Translations under genes and position numbers: made by a program
DNA from: Hypomyces perniciosus
Lineage: Eukaryota; Ascomycota; Sordariomycetes; Hypocreales; Hypocreaceae
NCBI GenBank assembly: GCA_008477525.1
Contig: SPDT01000002.1
Coordinates: 1,116,001-1,180,000 of the forward strand
Length of the DNA: 64,000 nt
Direction: 5' to 3'
Notes under the pieces: generated by a model
The model's input: only the letters and a program-made list of their open reading frames with translations
The model's database searches: none
Told to the model about the DNA's origin: nothing
Shown: in pieces, positions 1-12,124 of the stretch
How the letters are laid out: each line of letters starts with the position of its first letter
How positions within the stretch are numbered: the stretch's first letter is position 1

Positions 1-3000
1 GTCGGCACAAAAGGCAACGGAGACGAGTTCAGTAGCAGTCCTGGACTTCCTCAGTCGCTCAAGAAGGGTAACGGAGACGGGTTTAGTAGCAGTACTAGAC
101 TTCCTCAGTCGCTCAAGAACGGAAACGGAGATGGGTTTAGTAGCAGTACTAGACTTCCTCAGTCGCTCGCCTGTGTCCGTTGACCAAACTTGGACATCCC
201 CATTACGAGAGCTCGCAGCCACCAGCTGGCCGTCAGATGATATGGCCAATGAATGCAGATTGACCCAATCATGGTGAAATTTGTTGCGAGATTCAATTTT
301 GACTCCCACAATACGCCATATCGAAATCCAATAATGCCGCATGTTTTGGAAACAAATGCACTTGCCGTCAGCTGATATAGCTATTGCGTTAATTTTTTCG
401 AATTCGATCTCTTTGACTGTCTTCAGGCATCTGCCATCAGCCGTGCTCCAAATCTTCATAATCCCGTCCCTGTCAGCGGACACGGCAAGTTTCCCGTCTG
501 CCGACATATTTACTACGGATACTTCCATCATGTGATATGCATCTGCTCCTCCCTCAGTTCCATCTCCGCTTGTATGAGTCGTATCCCAAATCTTGATTGT
601 GCCATCCGCAGAACCGGAAGCAACCGACCGACCGTCAGAGGATATGGCCAATGTAGAGCATCCGGAATGGATTCCAATAGACTTTGGGGCATTGCCCTCT
701 TCAAGGTCCCAAATCTTAAGTCTCCCGCCAGCAGTTTCGTACACAACCCATCGGCCATTGGTAGATATTTTCAATGCCTTGTAAAAACCCTCAGTTCGAT
801 GCAAACATTCACCAGTTCTTAAATCCTTAACAATTAGTTGCCGGGAGCAGGTGGTTAACACAATAACCCCGCCGTCGGACGAGAAGGCAACCCTTTGGAT
901 ATCATTATTCTCCGTGAATGTCTTCGCAAGCTCGTTGGTCATTCTGTCCCAGATCTGGACAGCGTTCTTTTGCCAAAAGGCAAGATGCTTCCCTTCGACC
1001 GACGTGACGAGTATGGGATCATCATCTCCTGTGCCAGTTGACATCTCATTTTGCCAAAAGGCAGGCATAAGATCATCATCTCCTGTGTCACTTGACATCT
1101 CAGTTTGCCAAAAGGCAGGATGCTTCCCTTCGACCGACGCGGGCATAGGATCAACTCCTGTGTCACTTGACGTCTTCGAGTAATATACAGGGGGGGAAAG
1201 AGGGTTTCGGTAACATTTGTAAGGTAACTCTATACAAAATTTACCGAAGCCTTGTGCGTGGCACTGTAGGTCTGAAATGTGAATCTTTCCATCGTGGAGT
1301 GGCGTAGCGGCCCAGATTTCGTCCAGATCCAAAATGTGAATTGTTCCATCACAGAATAGAGCGGCCCAACTTCCGTCTGGCGATATTGTCGCTCTGAATT
1401 GTGCAGCCTTGTAATTTATCCACTTCAATCCGCATTCGCTATCCCACATGATGAACGCTAAAGAACTATCTTCGGGTACAAGAATGCCTCGCCCGTTAGA
1501 AGATAGATCCAAGTTTTTCGCCTTAACACTGGTATGTATTGTCATGAGGCATTCGCCATTCGTGGCATCCCAGGTCTTGACCACGCCGTCACGAGATCCG
1601 GAGAAGAGCAGCTGATTGTCGGTAGAAAGTTTCACACATACAATTAGACTCTCATGCCCTTGGAGACTCTGCACGCACCGACTCCAATCAAGCTGGGGCT
1701 TTAGTACCCGACCGTGTTTCCCGCTTCTGTCACTGAATGTTTTCCGAATAATGCTTCTCTCTGGGGCAAATACAAGAGCCGAGTAATACACCTGTAGGGG
1801 TGTTGTTTCGATCATAAATCGGGACCAGAGGATGAATCGTCTTGCATCGTAGAGGAAAGCCGCAGCTTCGACGTCGTTTTCGGGCTAGCTGTTTAGTATT
1901 CCTGCTACGTATTCAATAGAACAACAGTCACTTACATCGACAAGTTTTTGCAGATCTTCTATAGCTTTAATGCCCGCGGTTACTTTACCCAGGAGACTCA
2001 GTGCTTCTAGCCAGTTGAGGAAGTATGTTGTCAAAAACGTAAAGGCCGAGTCGTCGTTCTTGGCTTTGCCTACCCCGAGCGTCCAGTGATGGGTCCAATG
2101 TAGACATGCATATTGAAGCTCCGGAGAAATCAATGTGTCGACCTGCTCCTTGACATCCTCAAAAAGTGCGCTCGGGTTATTGAGTTCGCATAAATCTTCT
2201 TTGAGATTATCTGACAACAACTTAAGACAGCTCCTCGCTAGTTGCTCATGGGCAACCTGGTCGTCAATCTGGAAGTCATTAGATTCGGTGCCAATCAGGA
2301 AATCGCGAAATGACTGGTGGTATAATCTGATAGGACTATCAGGATCGTCTGGAATGACCAGGACTGAATGCAACCCGTCCAATCGCTCCGCGACGATATT
2401 CTCATCAACCGCAAGGAGATGCGCAAGAGCCCTTGTAGTAAGAGGGTTTTCAAGACTGATGATAGCGCCGAAAATCGTCTTGAACTCGCATATCGCTCGG
2501 TCACGATCTGACTGCTCAAGGCCATCAACCATCTGCTCCAGAATTGGCAAATACACAAGGCCAAGCTTGCCCCCAGTCTGGGACTTGAGGAGTATTTTAA
2601 GACGGCCATTTGGGCCGCCACCGCCATTGCGTCTATTCTTGATAAATCGGCAAGCAGTCGCCGCGAAAATGAACAAAGGGCTAGCCATCTCAACTAGCCG
2701 CTTGAAGTCATCCTCAGATGGCTGTGTTTCTGGCAAGCCGCAACCCGAAGCGCTGGCCTCGGCCCAAATCTGACTGAATCGACCCCTTAAGAAGAGTGAG
2801 ATATCCTGCTTGACCACGTTTTTGGGAATCTCTTCAAGGGGTTGGTCTGTATACATGCCAGGAATGTTTGCGAACCCCAGTCGGATTGGTGTCTCTGGCC
2901 GACTGGTTACGAAGATCTTCAAACGGATCGATTTTGAGTGTTTGATCCGTGACAAGAGATTGATGGTTTCTCGAGCATCCCGCTCATTTTCACACTCATC

Positions 3001-4872
3001 AAGGGCGTCGATAACGACAATGAATGGCTTGGCAACTGAGTTCGAGTCATGGTGATGTCTTTCCTCCTCCTCCTTCAGCGGTTCCAGAATGAGCTTCTCA
3101 AACTGAAGCGCCATCGATTTGCCCGCAATCTTAGGCTCAGCCTCCATCGCGTTCCGCACGTATTTAGCCATCGGGGCCAGTCGACAGACAAGCTGAGTGG
3201 CAATAGTTGTGGAAAAGCGACCGGTATTGGAACGATCCGTCTCACCTCTTCTGAAAAAGAAACTCGCCCCTAGATAGCCACTGTCGGCGAAATTGCTGGC
3301 TACAGTATATGCAACTGTAGACTTGCCCGTACCAGCCTTTCCATGCAGCCAGTACATATGAGGATCATCTGAGTTGCCGACCCATTCATCAATCTCACCG
3401 AGAAGACTGACCCTGGTACCTTTATAGCATGAAGTAACCTCATTGGCGTGATTGGCACGAGAGTCGAATTCTGCACTATCCACAGTGGGCAGCTTATTGA
3501 CGACATATTGTTGATCAGGATTGAGCCTTGGGCGGGTATTTCTTTTACCAATAAATGTTAGCATGAGGGCATACACAAACGAGGGATATCTACCGTACGT
3601 ACGGTCTCATTTCCATTAGAGTATTTCTGAGCTTTTTGTACACAGGATCTTCTGGTCCTCTGCATTTGTTGAGTCCGGAATGATCTGTGTCGATACCAAC
3701 TGCCGTAGCCACACCCCGTGCTGAGTCTCTGGTGACGACCTTCAACGATTTGTTAAACACATGACAATTAAGTACATTATTGACACTTACAAGACCAAGG
3801 GATAGCCACCCCAACCAGTATGTTGGCTTTGTCTCGTAGAAGGACACGAGTTTTGTCCTTGATCGTCGACTTTCCCTATCATGCATGCATTTGACGAAGC
3901 GGTCTTCTAGGTCGGCTAGATGCTTGTCATGACTTCTCAGAGAAAGGAGCAGTGAGGTTTCGGATCCTAGGTAGCGTGTCAGGGACGCATACACGGCCCC
4001 TACGCGAGAAATGCCGGACCCTTGATGTGGAGTCCCAAGGTAAATAATGCCTTCAGTGCTGTCAACGATGTCTCTTTCGAATTCACCAGAGACTCCGCCG
4101 AGACATAATCCCTTGATACAACAATATTAGTATTTCTGAAGCACAGTAGCCGAACGGTTGCTCAGTACCTCTTTTATGATGATGCCCCCAAAGCTGTGGC
4201 CGATGAAAACTATCGGAACGCTCTGAAGCTTGTGTTAGAAGTGCTGCCTGTTTCGATGTGCCGGACACTTACTGGTTTGTTCGACCGACAGTCTATCAGG
4301 CAATCCAGCAACTTCCGACCAACTTGCTGGGCGGTCTTGACCGGGCCACCGCCCAGCCAGTCCAAGTTACTGGAAAATCTCAGGATCCTAGCTTCCGGGA
4401 AATCATGTGGCAGAAGGTCCCTGAGAAGATCTATGCGCTTGGGCTTCACATGTGCGTCATTGCGCGACTCAGCGAGGACAGGGGCAGGGGCAGTCCATGT
4501 GAATTCTGGGTTGGCCCCGAGGCCGTGAACGGCAACGATGCTGCCAACAAAAAATGGTTACATCTTTGAGACTTCGGACGAAAAGTATCTATCGTAAGGA
4601 GGAGTAACTTACTCGAAAATGCGATCTTCCGGGCCAGCAATATACTCGATGCCATCTGGGTGGTTCGTCATCCGGCGACGACGAAGTCTAACGACCACTG
4701 GATATACGAGGAGGGCAAAAACGGAGACCAATACTACCAGCGCGGTTAAGATACTGGTAAGAATAGTCTCCCAATGCAGCTGAGCTGACAGAGTTGGCGG
4801 AGAGTTGGGCGGAACTTTGAGTTCAAACGACATGGCAGCGGATCGACCTTGTGGGATGCAAACCGAGGCCAC
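1..4872 (-). CDS. NLR-type protein: TM anchor, SesB-like esterase, NACHT, WD40 (3' end outside window)
   Basis: Fungal STAND/NLR receptor, 1,510 residues visible, running off the left edge. Exons by splice signals: 4872-4613, 4540-4273, 4222-4169, 4111-3791, 3739-3603, 3541-1936, 1884-1; introns are 50-72 nt and every junction keeps frame. Domains: a hydrophobic segment at about residues 37-61 followed by VRLRRRR; an alpha/beta-hydrolase with VAVHGLG, nucleophile elbow GHSFGG (Ser about 186), YLGTPHQGS and a late DTDH histidine; NACHT with P-loop GKAGTGKST (about 414-422) and Walker B FIVVIDALDEC (about 520-530); then WD40 blades such as DGTIKIWD and DGIMKIWS. In the family the esterase is the effector, NACHT the oligomerisation switch and WD40 the ligand sensor; roles in non-self recognition or cell death are inferred. 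Met14 (4833) is an alternative start. An apparent TAG at 1885 lies inside the last intron. Confidence 0.9.
13..176 (-). repeat. Three 54-bp in-frame tandem repeats in the NLR WD40 region
   Basis: The block around taacggagac...cagtcgctcaagaa recurs at exact 54-bp steps (cores at 15, 69 and 123) with few mismatches. On the minus strand each unit encodes 18 residues starting ERLRKS. The copies are much more alike than the older WD40 blades around them, so they are recent duplications. They keep the frame and lengthen the sensor end of the protein. Confidence 0.85.
969..1170 (-). repeat. Imperfect internal repeats within a WD40 loop
   Basis: The segment tgccaaaaggca (itself an inverted repeat TGCC/GGCA) occurs at 971, 1052 and 1106, steps of 81 and 54 bp. 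It is followed by variants of a block encoding TGDDD and SVEGKH. All steps are multiples of three, so the NLR frame is kept. The encoded loop is longer than a normal WD40 blade linker. Confidence 0.75.
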
Positions 4873-5580
4873 AGAATGGAATCTCTCTAGATACTGTGCA
4901 AGTCTCCGAGATGCTATAGACTGACAAGTCTTCCGAAATGTGTATCATGATGGTTTACGGAGACCTAAACCCAACGGTAAAGTGCCTTGGGCTCCAACAG
5001 CTTCCCCACGCGACGTTCGCTGAGAGGATGCCACCAAAATGATTATAGATGCACATATAACCATTTAAATCCGTTGGTGTCGTCATAATTAGAAATCATT
5101 CGTCCAATGCTGATTCAACGGTGATTGGAGAGCGCCAATGGTCTTGTTGCGTGTATGTACGAATAATACGACGACATAGGCAGCTTGGCAACAGAGAACC
5201 TTGGGCTCTCAGTTGCATGACAAAACCACGCTACTCACTCAGTGTGAATTTATCATGCATGAGAAACTGACGGTAAATAATTCGTTCAATGACGAGGCTG
5301 AAGTCACCAACGACCAGCATCTCCTTCGCTGCACAACGACACCCGGCGGCGCGACTGAATCTGGCCCTTAATGATAGAATGCTTGATGTCCGTCTGCATG
5401 AATAACCACCACTGCTCCATTCTGGAAGATCCTCTTTCACAATCAACATTTCGCGACTACAAGTATGTATTCTTAGTCCCAGACGTGAATGACCTGAGTG
5501 GGCGAAGTTTGTAAAGTTTGCCCAGAAGTCCATTATCAAAGCGAACTGGTATACCGCCGACGAGGATCTTTAATCTCATT
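4873..5580. other. Intergenic, upstream of the NLR gene
   Basis: This is the presumptive promoter of the minus-strand NLR gene. No convincing coding exon is seen. A 102-codon minus ORF (5231-5539) resembles no family I recognise and is not supported by splice sites. Confidence 0.4.
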
Positions 5581-5834
5581 TTAGTGTATGTTATGACACG
5601 ATCCTTGCAGGAGGCGTGCCCATTTACTCAACTTCATCGTTGTTCTGAGCTGAAGCTTGTGGCGAAGTTGTCGCAAGCGGTCCTTCATGGTGGTTTGGCC
5701 TGCCTCTAGGCGCTGCAATATTTCCAAGATCTCATCGCCATTTCGAAAAAGAGTATTGCTCACCAGCTTAGGAAACTCGTTGGTGACAACGTCGCTGATC
5801 TTGGCAAAATCAGGTCGTGGGGACTTGCACTACC
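5581..5834 (-). pseudogene. Possible gene relic, unidentified
   Basis: A minus-strand frame reads as plausible protein: it begins near PRPDFAKISDVV, continues through a basic helical segment (DRLRQLRHKLQLR) and stops at 5581. It is entered only after a stop or a possible TAG acceptor near 5835. A different frame just downstream begins MRLKILVGGIPV and stops after about 40 codons. No start or complete splice path joins them. This may be an exon of a degraded gene; the family is not recognised. Confidence 0.25.
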
Positions 5835-8260
5835 GTCCTCTGTTCTGGATCTCATCAGATGGTTAGCTGTCAGAGTATTGGGAGCTTTACTACCTATTGT
5901 ACGGAGTATCATAGGTTTATAAACACCAACTGGATAGGGGTCATCCACAGTAATGAGAGTGATCTATAGCAATGAGGGTAATATGTGGCAATCGGAATTG
6001 ACTACTTCGTACAGCACTCATATGTTTGCGATCACTATTTTATTGTCCTCCGCTTTCAGGTAATCACTGTTCACTGCCATCAGTTTTCGGACTCCATGGC
6101 AACTGACAATCTAGTCAGACTGCAGACAAAGATCCGATTCCTTAGATACGTGCCTAGGAGAATTTCTTCGATGACCGGGCGTGGGAGACACAATGGTAGG
6201 TACATATAAACCACCGTCCCGTGCGAGCTGGCTCACGCATCACTCAACTCGAGGCCAGCCTACAAGAATTTCGCAATAATTACGGCCCCAAAAATTACTG
6301 AGGCAAGATATGTTTTCGTTATCCATGTTCATTCTGCCATTAACAGACGATGAGTGTAGATCCCGCGTGTGATCCGAGCTCTACCATGGCATCACTCTAC
6401 GAGGCGCCGCATGGATGCCATGGTGCAATCTTCCTACACTTGATACCATCATCTTCTACACTGTTACCCTGTAAACACCAGGCTTATTCTAGGATGCTGG
6501 CCACCAAGCTGATCCCGCCGTCCCGTCGGATGGACTTTTGAGACTTGAAAGTGCATGGCTTTACAATGTAAAGAGTCCCTGTTTGCGACTCTACGACGGA
6601 GTTTTATCGGACAGTTATTCTGAGTCCTTGGTCATTCTTAGCCGGATCACTGCGTTTCATCGTTTATTTTGATATGGTTACCATGGTATTGGCAAGCCTA
6701 TGAACAGGAGACCACATTATTCCTTCAAAAAGCGTAAAAATAGATAGACTTAGACTATGACTACGTTTTATGAACATTGGAATGGTGCCCGATGTCGCTC
6801 ACGGGTCCCCAACTTGATGTTGAAAAAGCTTACACGTGGCAAATAAAGAAGTGAAGATGTGGATGGGCTCTAATCGGCAGTAAGACGAACGTCGAATGCT
6901 CAATATGTAGTCCAAATATGATCTATTCAACGAGCATCGTTTCCTAAGACCTTCCCTTACAATTAAGACCAAACCAGTGACCATCTCGGAGGTTCTTCAT
7001 GGCGATCCGACCAGGCAGAACAATAGACCTGCCTGCGGCTATGCATCTACTTCGTACACCCTCTGTAATCAGTAATTATCACACCATGTATATATACATA
7101 AATAAAACATGCATCTTAAAACAAATTCGGCCGAATAAGTTCCTAACGCGCATCTACCACGCCCAGGTCAGATGGTCCTTATCCACTCGCCGCTTTTAAG
7201 CCTTGGGCAAGTTGCCACAAACAGAAAGGAAAAGGCCCCCGAACCAAGATTCGCTAAGGTAGTGAATACGAATGTTTTACTGTTTCATACGGGGGGTGTT
7301 TGACTCTCATCGGCACCAGGGCCATAGGTGAGAGGCGGGGGCGGAAACAAGGATGCATCCCCGGCAGTTCTGCGAGATGTGACAACTCACGAATTCTTCA
7401 TTTCACGGCGATGTTCTGAGGGGAAAACTGGAGGGTGTCGGCTCAGAGATGTAGTAATATCCTAGTAATATTTTATGCAATATTTGATGCCTAATATTTG
7501 TGGTCGAAGAGGATTGGCCGTCATCAGTCGCTGAGGCCGTGAGGCCGCGATGCAGGCTGCAGGAGGCCCATACTTGGAGGCCATGTTGGGAGGCCATGCT
7601 TCTTATTTTAGCACAGAACCGTGTGATATGCATAATTATGAGAGTGATATAAGACGAATCACGTAATTCGGATGTAAGTGAGATACTTGAGAAATACAAA
7701 AAATAATGCTGGCGGCGAAATTCATGATCCTTCTCGAATACTCCGTTTGGCCATCATGCAAATCTGACAGCGCAATTATGCAGCGTCAAAATGGTGTCAC
7801 TGTACTCTGTAAAGAAATGTATTTTTGTTGCATAAATACTGAGAATGTCGCATATTATTACCCAGTCAGATTAATTTATACACATACATGGAGGTGGTGT
7901 CCACGTTGGATCCAACATCAGGCTGCATTTACCGTTACACTCAGGCTGGTTGACGTGTCACCATATATCATAATATTGATGAGGGGGGAAATACTGTCGC
8001 CTCGGCTATGGCTGCTGTCCTTGTGTCCTTGTGACTGGCCCGCAGATGCAGAGTGATATGCCAATAGCAAGGCCGTGATAGCCGCTGTGATGAAGATGGG
8101 TGTGTCGACACAGCACACCGGTGAGGGTCCCATATCCTCATAGTATTCGTCGTTACAATGGCCGCGCACCAGGATGCCAAGATGGTGCTGGTGCGGAAGA
8201 TAGCCGTCGATCAGAGCATATCCATCTCTGAACCTCATCACCCAAGTCAGCTAGACCAAG
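5835..8260. other. Gene-poor stretch
   Basis: I see only short, unconnected ORFs on both strands. The longest is a 107-codon minus ORF (7918-8241) with one hydrophobic stretch, starting 20 bp from the divergent DUF6601-type gene; it is not supported. No RNA gene or repeat element is recognised. Confidence 0.4.
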
Positions 8261-9491
8261 ATGGCAGAGGTTCCGAGAAGTATCGAAAGACAGGCTTCGC
8301 GTGAGCAAGAACTTCAGGTAAGTTATTTTGATGGAATTTGATATAACGTTTCATCCATGAGACTAACAATGCTGGCCGCAGGTTCCTCCATTCAACAACC
8401 CATTTGCTCCTGAGGAGACAAGTCCCCGTCCCGGTGACACCCAGCAAGATGACAACTTTGAGGACCTGTTACCAGCTTCATTTCGTGGAGTGGGGAAAAA
8501 ATACAAGGACATCATATCCACTCCAAAAGACAGCTTGGATGATTTCCTCAACAATGAGTTCAACTTGACAGAGCTGGACAAAATGTTCCACAGACTGTGG
8601 ATCGTTGGCCGCCCTATGCCTCCTCGACCGCTGCACTACCAGCTTCAGTCCTCACGGGGGATTCACGTGACGGAAAAGATGGAACAGCACCTCGTCTGGA
8701 CTAAAGGAAGAATGTACCTAAAGCCTATTCCACGCTTTTTGTTCGAGCCAGGCTTTTGGACAAGGCACTTCTCTTGCGTGAAAACTCAGCTCAGTCGGCC
8801 GTGTCGCCTCACTTACAGGAACCTCTTTGAACAACCATCATCTGGTGATCAAAAAGGCCAGTCTGACACTACGTGCCAAAAATGCGTTCTCTGGAAACGA
8901 GCATTGGGGTTCCTGCACTCGTACACTGCACTCATCGCCTACGAGTGCGACTTCGCTATCGCCCAGGACAAGCATCTGGTTCCCCACGATTTAAAATGGC
9001 CTCGGTGGAGGATCTTCGTCAAGGAACTGCTTGGTTCAAGGGGCATCGACATCTACAGCGATATCGATCGACGGTTCATCTACGGAGAACTCCGTCTAAG
9101 CCGACTGAACCTCTTATGTTTGCTTCAACCCCCTTTTAAAGGGTATATGTCGCGCTGGGACCAGTACAGCGTCTTCTTCGAGGAACATTTCACCATACTC
9201 ACCACCTCCACTGTCTACATGGCGATTGTGCTGACAGCGATGCAAGTCGGGCTGGCGACGGACATGCTCAAGGACAACTATGCGTTTCAGGCGGCGTCGT
9301 ACGGATTCACAGTCTTCTCGATCTTGGGTCCGTTGTGTTTCGTTGGCATTATCCTTGTTATCTTCCTGTACTTATTTGTGACTAATTTCTGGTCGACACT
9401 GCAGTATGAGAAGTCGAGGTTTGATGGAATTAAGCGATCATCTAATCAAGAAGGGTCGGGGGGTGCGAACGGACTGTTTGGCGATGTATGA
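8261..9491 (+). CDS. DUF6601-like fungal membrane protein
   Basis: 388 residues in two exons, 8261-8317 and 8382-9491. The 64-nt intron has donor GTAAGT, branch GACTAACA and acceptor CCGCAG. The long ORF can be read from a GTG at 8490, but the upstream exon supplies the ATG (MAEVPRSIER) in frame. The middle carries RFLFEPGFW, ALGFLHSYTALIAYE and WPRWR, which I recall from fungal DUF6601 proteins. Some database entries label such proteins subtilisin-like, yet no protease triad is visible. Two hydrophobic helices near the C-terminus (from TTSTVYMAIVL and from SILGPLCFVG) suggest a membrane anchor. Function unknown. Confidence 0.75.
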
Positions 9492-9656
9492 GCATTGTAT
9501 CTATGAAGCGGGCGTCGGAATGGTAATTTGGTTGGATTTTCTTTCATGAACACAGCGATCGTATACAATACATATAGCAACCTAAGACTACGGCTAGCTT
9601 CAAATTGGACATCTCTTGACTCTAGCATGCTGGTCCTACTCCTGACTTTCTTGGTC

Positions 9657-10683
9657 TTAGGGACCAGCTTCTTCCTTGCCGTGTAGCTCAAGATACCGCC
9701 TGACAGTCCAATCAAACACGTTGTCATACTCGAATCCCTTGGATTGAGCCAAGCCTCGGAACAGCTGACGTAGGTATGCGTAGTCCGGCTTGTCTTTGAA
9801 CTCCAATCCCCGAGCATAGTCGATGAACTGGGCGAATTCATCAGGGAGGATTCCCTCACAAATTTCCTTGCCCGATAGCTTCATCTTCTTCGCCATGATC
9901 AGCCCGTTTCTCTCGTCCTCATCCACGGCTTTGATGCCCTGCCAGGGCAGTCTACCCGCGGCGAGGAACACGAAAACGTACCCCAAGGATTCTAGATCAT
10001 CTCCCCAGGATTGCTCTCCTTGGCATTAGCAAACCTGATTAGCTTCACAACATTAATTAAATACTCAACATACCATGTCCCTTGTGGTTACTGATGCTTG
10101 CATAGCGAGCAGTCCCACCAAAGGGCCGGTCCTCCAAATTCTGGAGTCTTTCCGCGACCTCGAATTCTTCCGCCACACCAAAGTCGATCAAATAGAGCGT
10201 ATTTCCCTGCTTACCCACGCCCATGAGGAAATTCTCCGGCTTGATGTCCCGATGCAGGATACCCTTGCTGTGAATGTACTCAAGTCGAGAAATCGCCTGG
10301 TCAGTGATGAGGAGGACCGTCTTGAGCGAGAGCCGTTCGCCGCAGTAATTGCGCAAGTCCTCCAGGGATGGTCCGAGAATATCTTGGACGAGAACGTGAT
10401 AATCACATTCTTCGCCGAACCAGTGAACTTTCGGTATGCCTACGGCTCCGGATAATTCCTTGTAAATTTCTGCTTCGCGCTCGAGTGGTGTGGGATCGTC
10501 ATGAATATGAGAGAGCTTCAAGGCCACCTCCTCGCCGGACTCGATGTCATTTCCTGCTCCCCGTGAGTTTTATGTCTATCAATATGAACAATCTGGACGA
10601 GAATTATTACCCAAATAGACAAGACCAAAGCCTCCTTCTCCAATTTTGCGGTTGAGGCGATACCTCTCGTCGACTAGAATGTC
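9657..10683 (-). CDS. Casein-kinase-1-like protein kinase, 5' end unresolved
   Basis: Exons read 10683-10611, 10553-10074 and 10018-9657; introns 10554-10610 and 10019-10073 have good GT/AG sites and keep frame. The product has a glycine-rich loop [18 protein letters not shown], catalytic loop [18 protein letters not shown], and the CK1 hallmarks GTARYAS and [12 protein letters not shown] followed by LPWQG. CK1 kinases phosphorylate Ser/Thr near acidic or primed sites. No in-frame ATG precedes the glycine loop: the frame is entered after a CAG at 10684, so a small upstream exon is missing or lost, and upstream ATGs soon meet stops. The catalytic motifs look intact, unlike the broken kinase at 25.6 kb. 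Confidence 0.82.
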
Positions 10684-11097
10684 CTGGACAGGAGTCAGCC
10701 AGGTTCACGAGAAGGTCTAGGGTGAGCTAATGGCATGCCTTCATTTTCAACGTTGGATCACAGAAGCACACTCGTATTCACAAGTAATAAATTCAGATCA
10801 TGGTTCCATCAATTCTTCATCGGGGCATCAAATTTATAGATGTTTTGTGTTTATCGAGGAACAAAGAGCAAATTCCGTGCACACTTGTTGGATGACGGGG
10901 TGCTTGCAGCAGACACTGTATGAAAGGAGAAGTGCATATTTATTAATAGAACCCCGACTAATTTCTTGTCCTAATGCCTATTTTTATGTTTTCTTTTGTA
11001 TGAACAAACGAGTACACTGTGAATTTGCACAATCCTGCAAACTGCAAGCAAACTACAAACCTGACTCTGTCTGACCTCCCAGTGACATAGTTCCCAA
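10684..11097. other. Intergenic
   Basis: Lies upstream of the minus-strand kinase and downstream of the minus-strand hydrolase. It may hide a short first exon of the kinase; no other feature is seen. Confidence 0.4.
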
Positions 11098-12124
11098 TCA
11101 ATTGCACCTTGAACATTCCTGGTGAACCTCTTTGCCGATTGTCTTGGTCACAATCTTGTACACAGGATCACGCTCCTCCTCGAACTTGCACATCGAAGTA
11201 TGGTCACCATAAATGGGTAAATGATTCTCTATATAATCAGGGAGAGAGAGCTGGGTGGCGTTTCTGGAGACAAGCTGGAGGATGTCAGAGAGTGATCCGA
11301 GTTGGGTTGCTGAGTGGTTGACTTACAATCTTCCGACCACGATGAGCATTCGTAGCGAAGAGGTTGAGAACGTTGCGCTTGGTATAGAGACCATGAAACC
11401 TCTCATCTGGCTTGATTCGCTCAGCAAGCGCCTCGCACTCCTTCTCTAGCTTGTCAATGACATGTGCATCAACGGGAGTAATAGAACCCTCGGCAATACT
11501 TCGCACACTGGCGCCAACATCACGGTGTGGTGTGCTAAAGAATATAAGCAGACGAGTGCTGTTATAAAGCGACCTGAAGTTCACGCTCTGGCGGGCTTTG
11601 GAAAGAGCCTGCGTGCGTGTATTAGCATGAGTGAGTGTTGAAATCTAGTCGATGAAACTTGACGATACTCACATCCTTCATAATCAAGCCGCCAATGTCA
11701 TGGCCGATGAAGAAGAGTGGCCGGTTGGGCTCCCCCTGTCTCATCTCCTTGAGGAGTTCAAGAAGACGCTGGGCGTGCTTGGCAAGCTGAGTATCCTGAT
11801 CCGCAATCCCGTTGGCGGCATTGTAGGAGAACAGCAGGACTCGGCAATGTTTGCAAAAGGCCTTGGGGAGAAGGTCTCTGAGCCAGAGTTTCTTATTCAT
11901 GGTCCAGGTCTCTTTGTGATGGCGAACATTGCCCTCAATGTTGAGACCAGGAACAGCAACGATGCTATGAATGCTGTCAGCGATTGATACGTTATTCAGG
12001 GGGACACAACTAACTCAACGTCAAACCTTCGAGGACTGCCCTCATAGTGAGGATATACGACCTCGAGGAAGTGGGGATTAAGGTTGGCAGGCAGACGCAT
12101 TGGCATTTTAGGCATTTTGGGCAT
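11098..12124 (-). CDS. SesB-like alpha/beta hydrolase with Asp in the nucleophile elbow
   Basis: 282 residues in four exons: 12124-12027, 11964-11673, 11608-11327, 11274-11098; introns of 62, 64 and 52 nt have clean splice sites. The start MPKMPKMPMR is the first ATG. The order matches the esterase domain of the NLR at 1-4.9 kb: IVAVPGLN, WLRDLLPKAF, RVLLFSYN, elbow FFIGHDIGGLIMKDAL, FFSTPHRDVG and a late GDHTSMCKFEEERDPVYK. The usual GxSxG serine is Asp, while the histidine region remains. Either it is a pseudo-hydrolase or it uses an Asp nucleophile, as epoxide hydrolases do. There is no NACHT or WD40, so it is a stand-alone paralog of an NLR effector domain. Function in signalling or cell death is inferred only. 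Confidence 0.82.

Noticed and set aside
13..176. Possible CRISPR-like spaced repeat
   Set aside because: The units are contiguous, in frame and inside a eukaryotic WD40 exon.
1885..1887. In-frame TAG separating NACHT from WD40, as if the NLR were a pseudogene
   Set aside because: It lies in a 51-nt intron (1885-1935) with GTAAGT donor and TACTAAAC branch; removing it keeps frame into the WD40 exon.
2135..2773. 212-codon plus-strand ORF
   Set aside because: Antisense shadow of the NACHT exon; composition follows the minus-strand gene.
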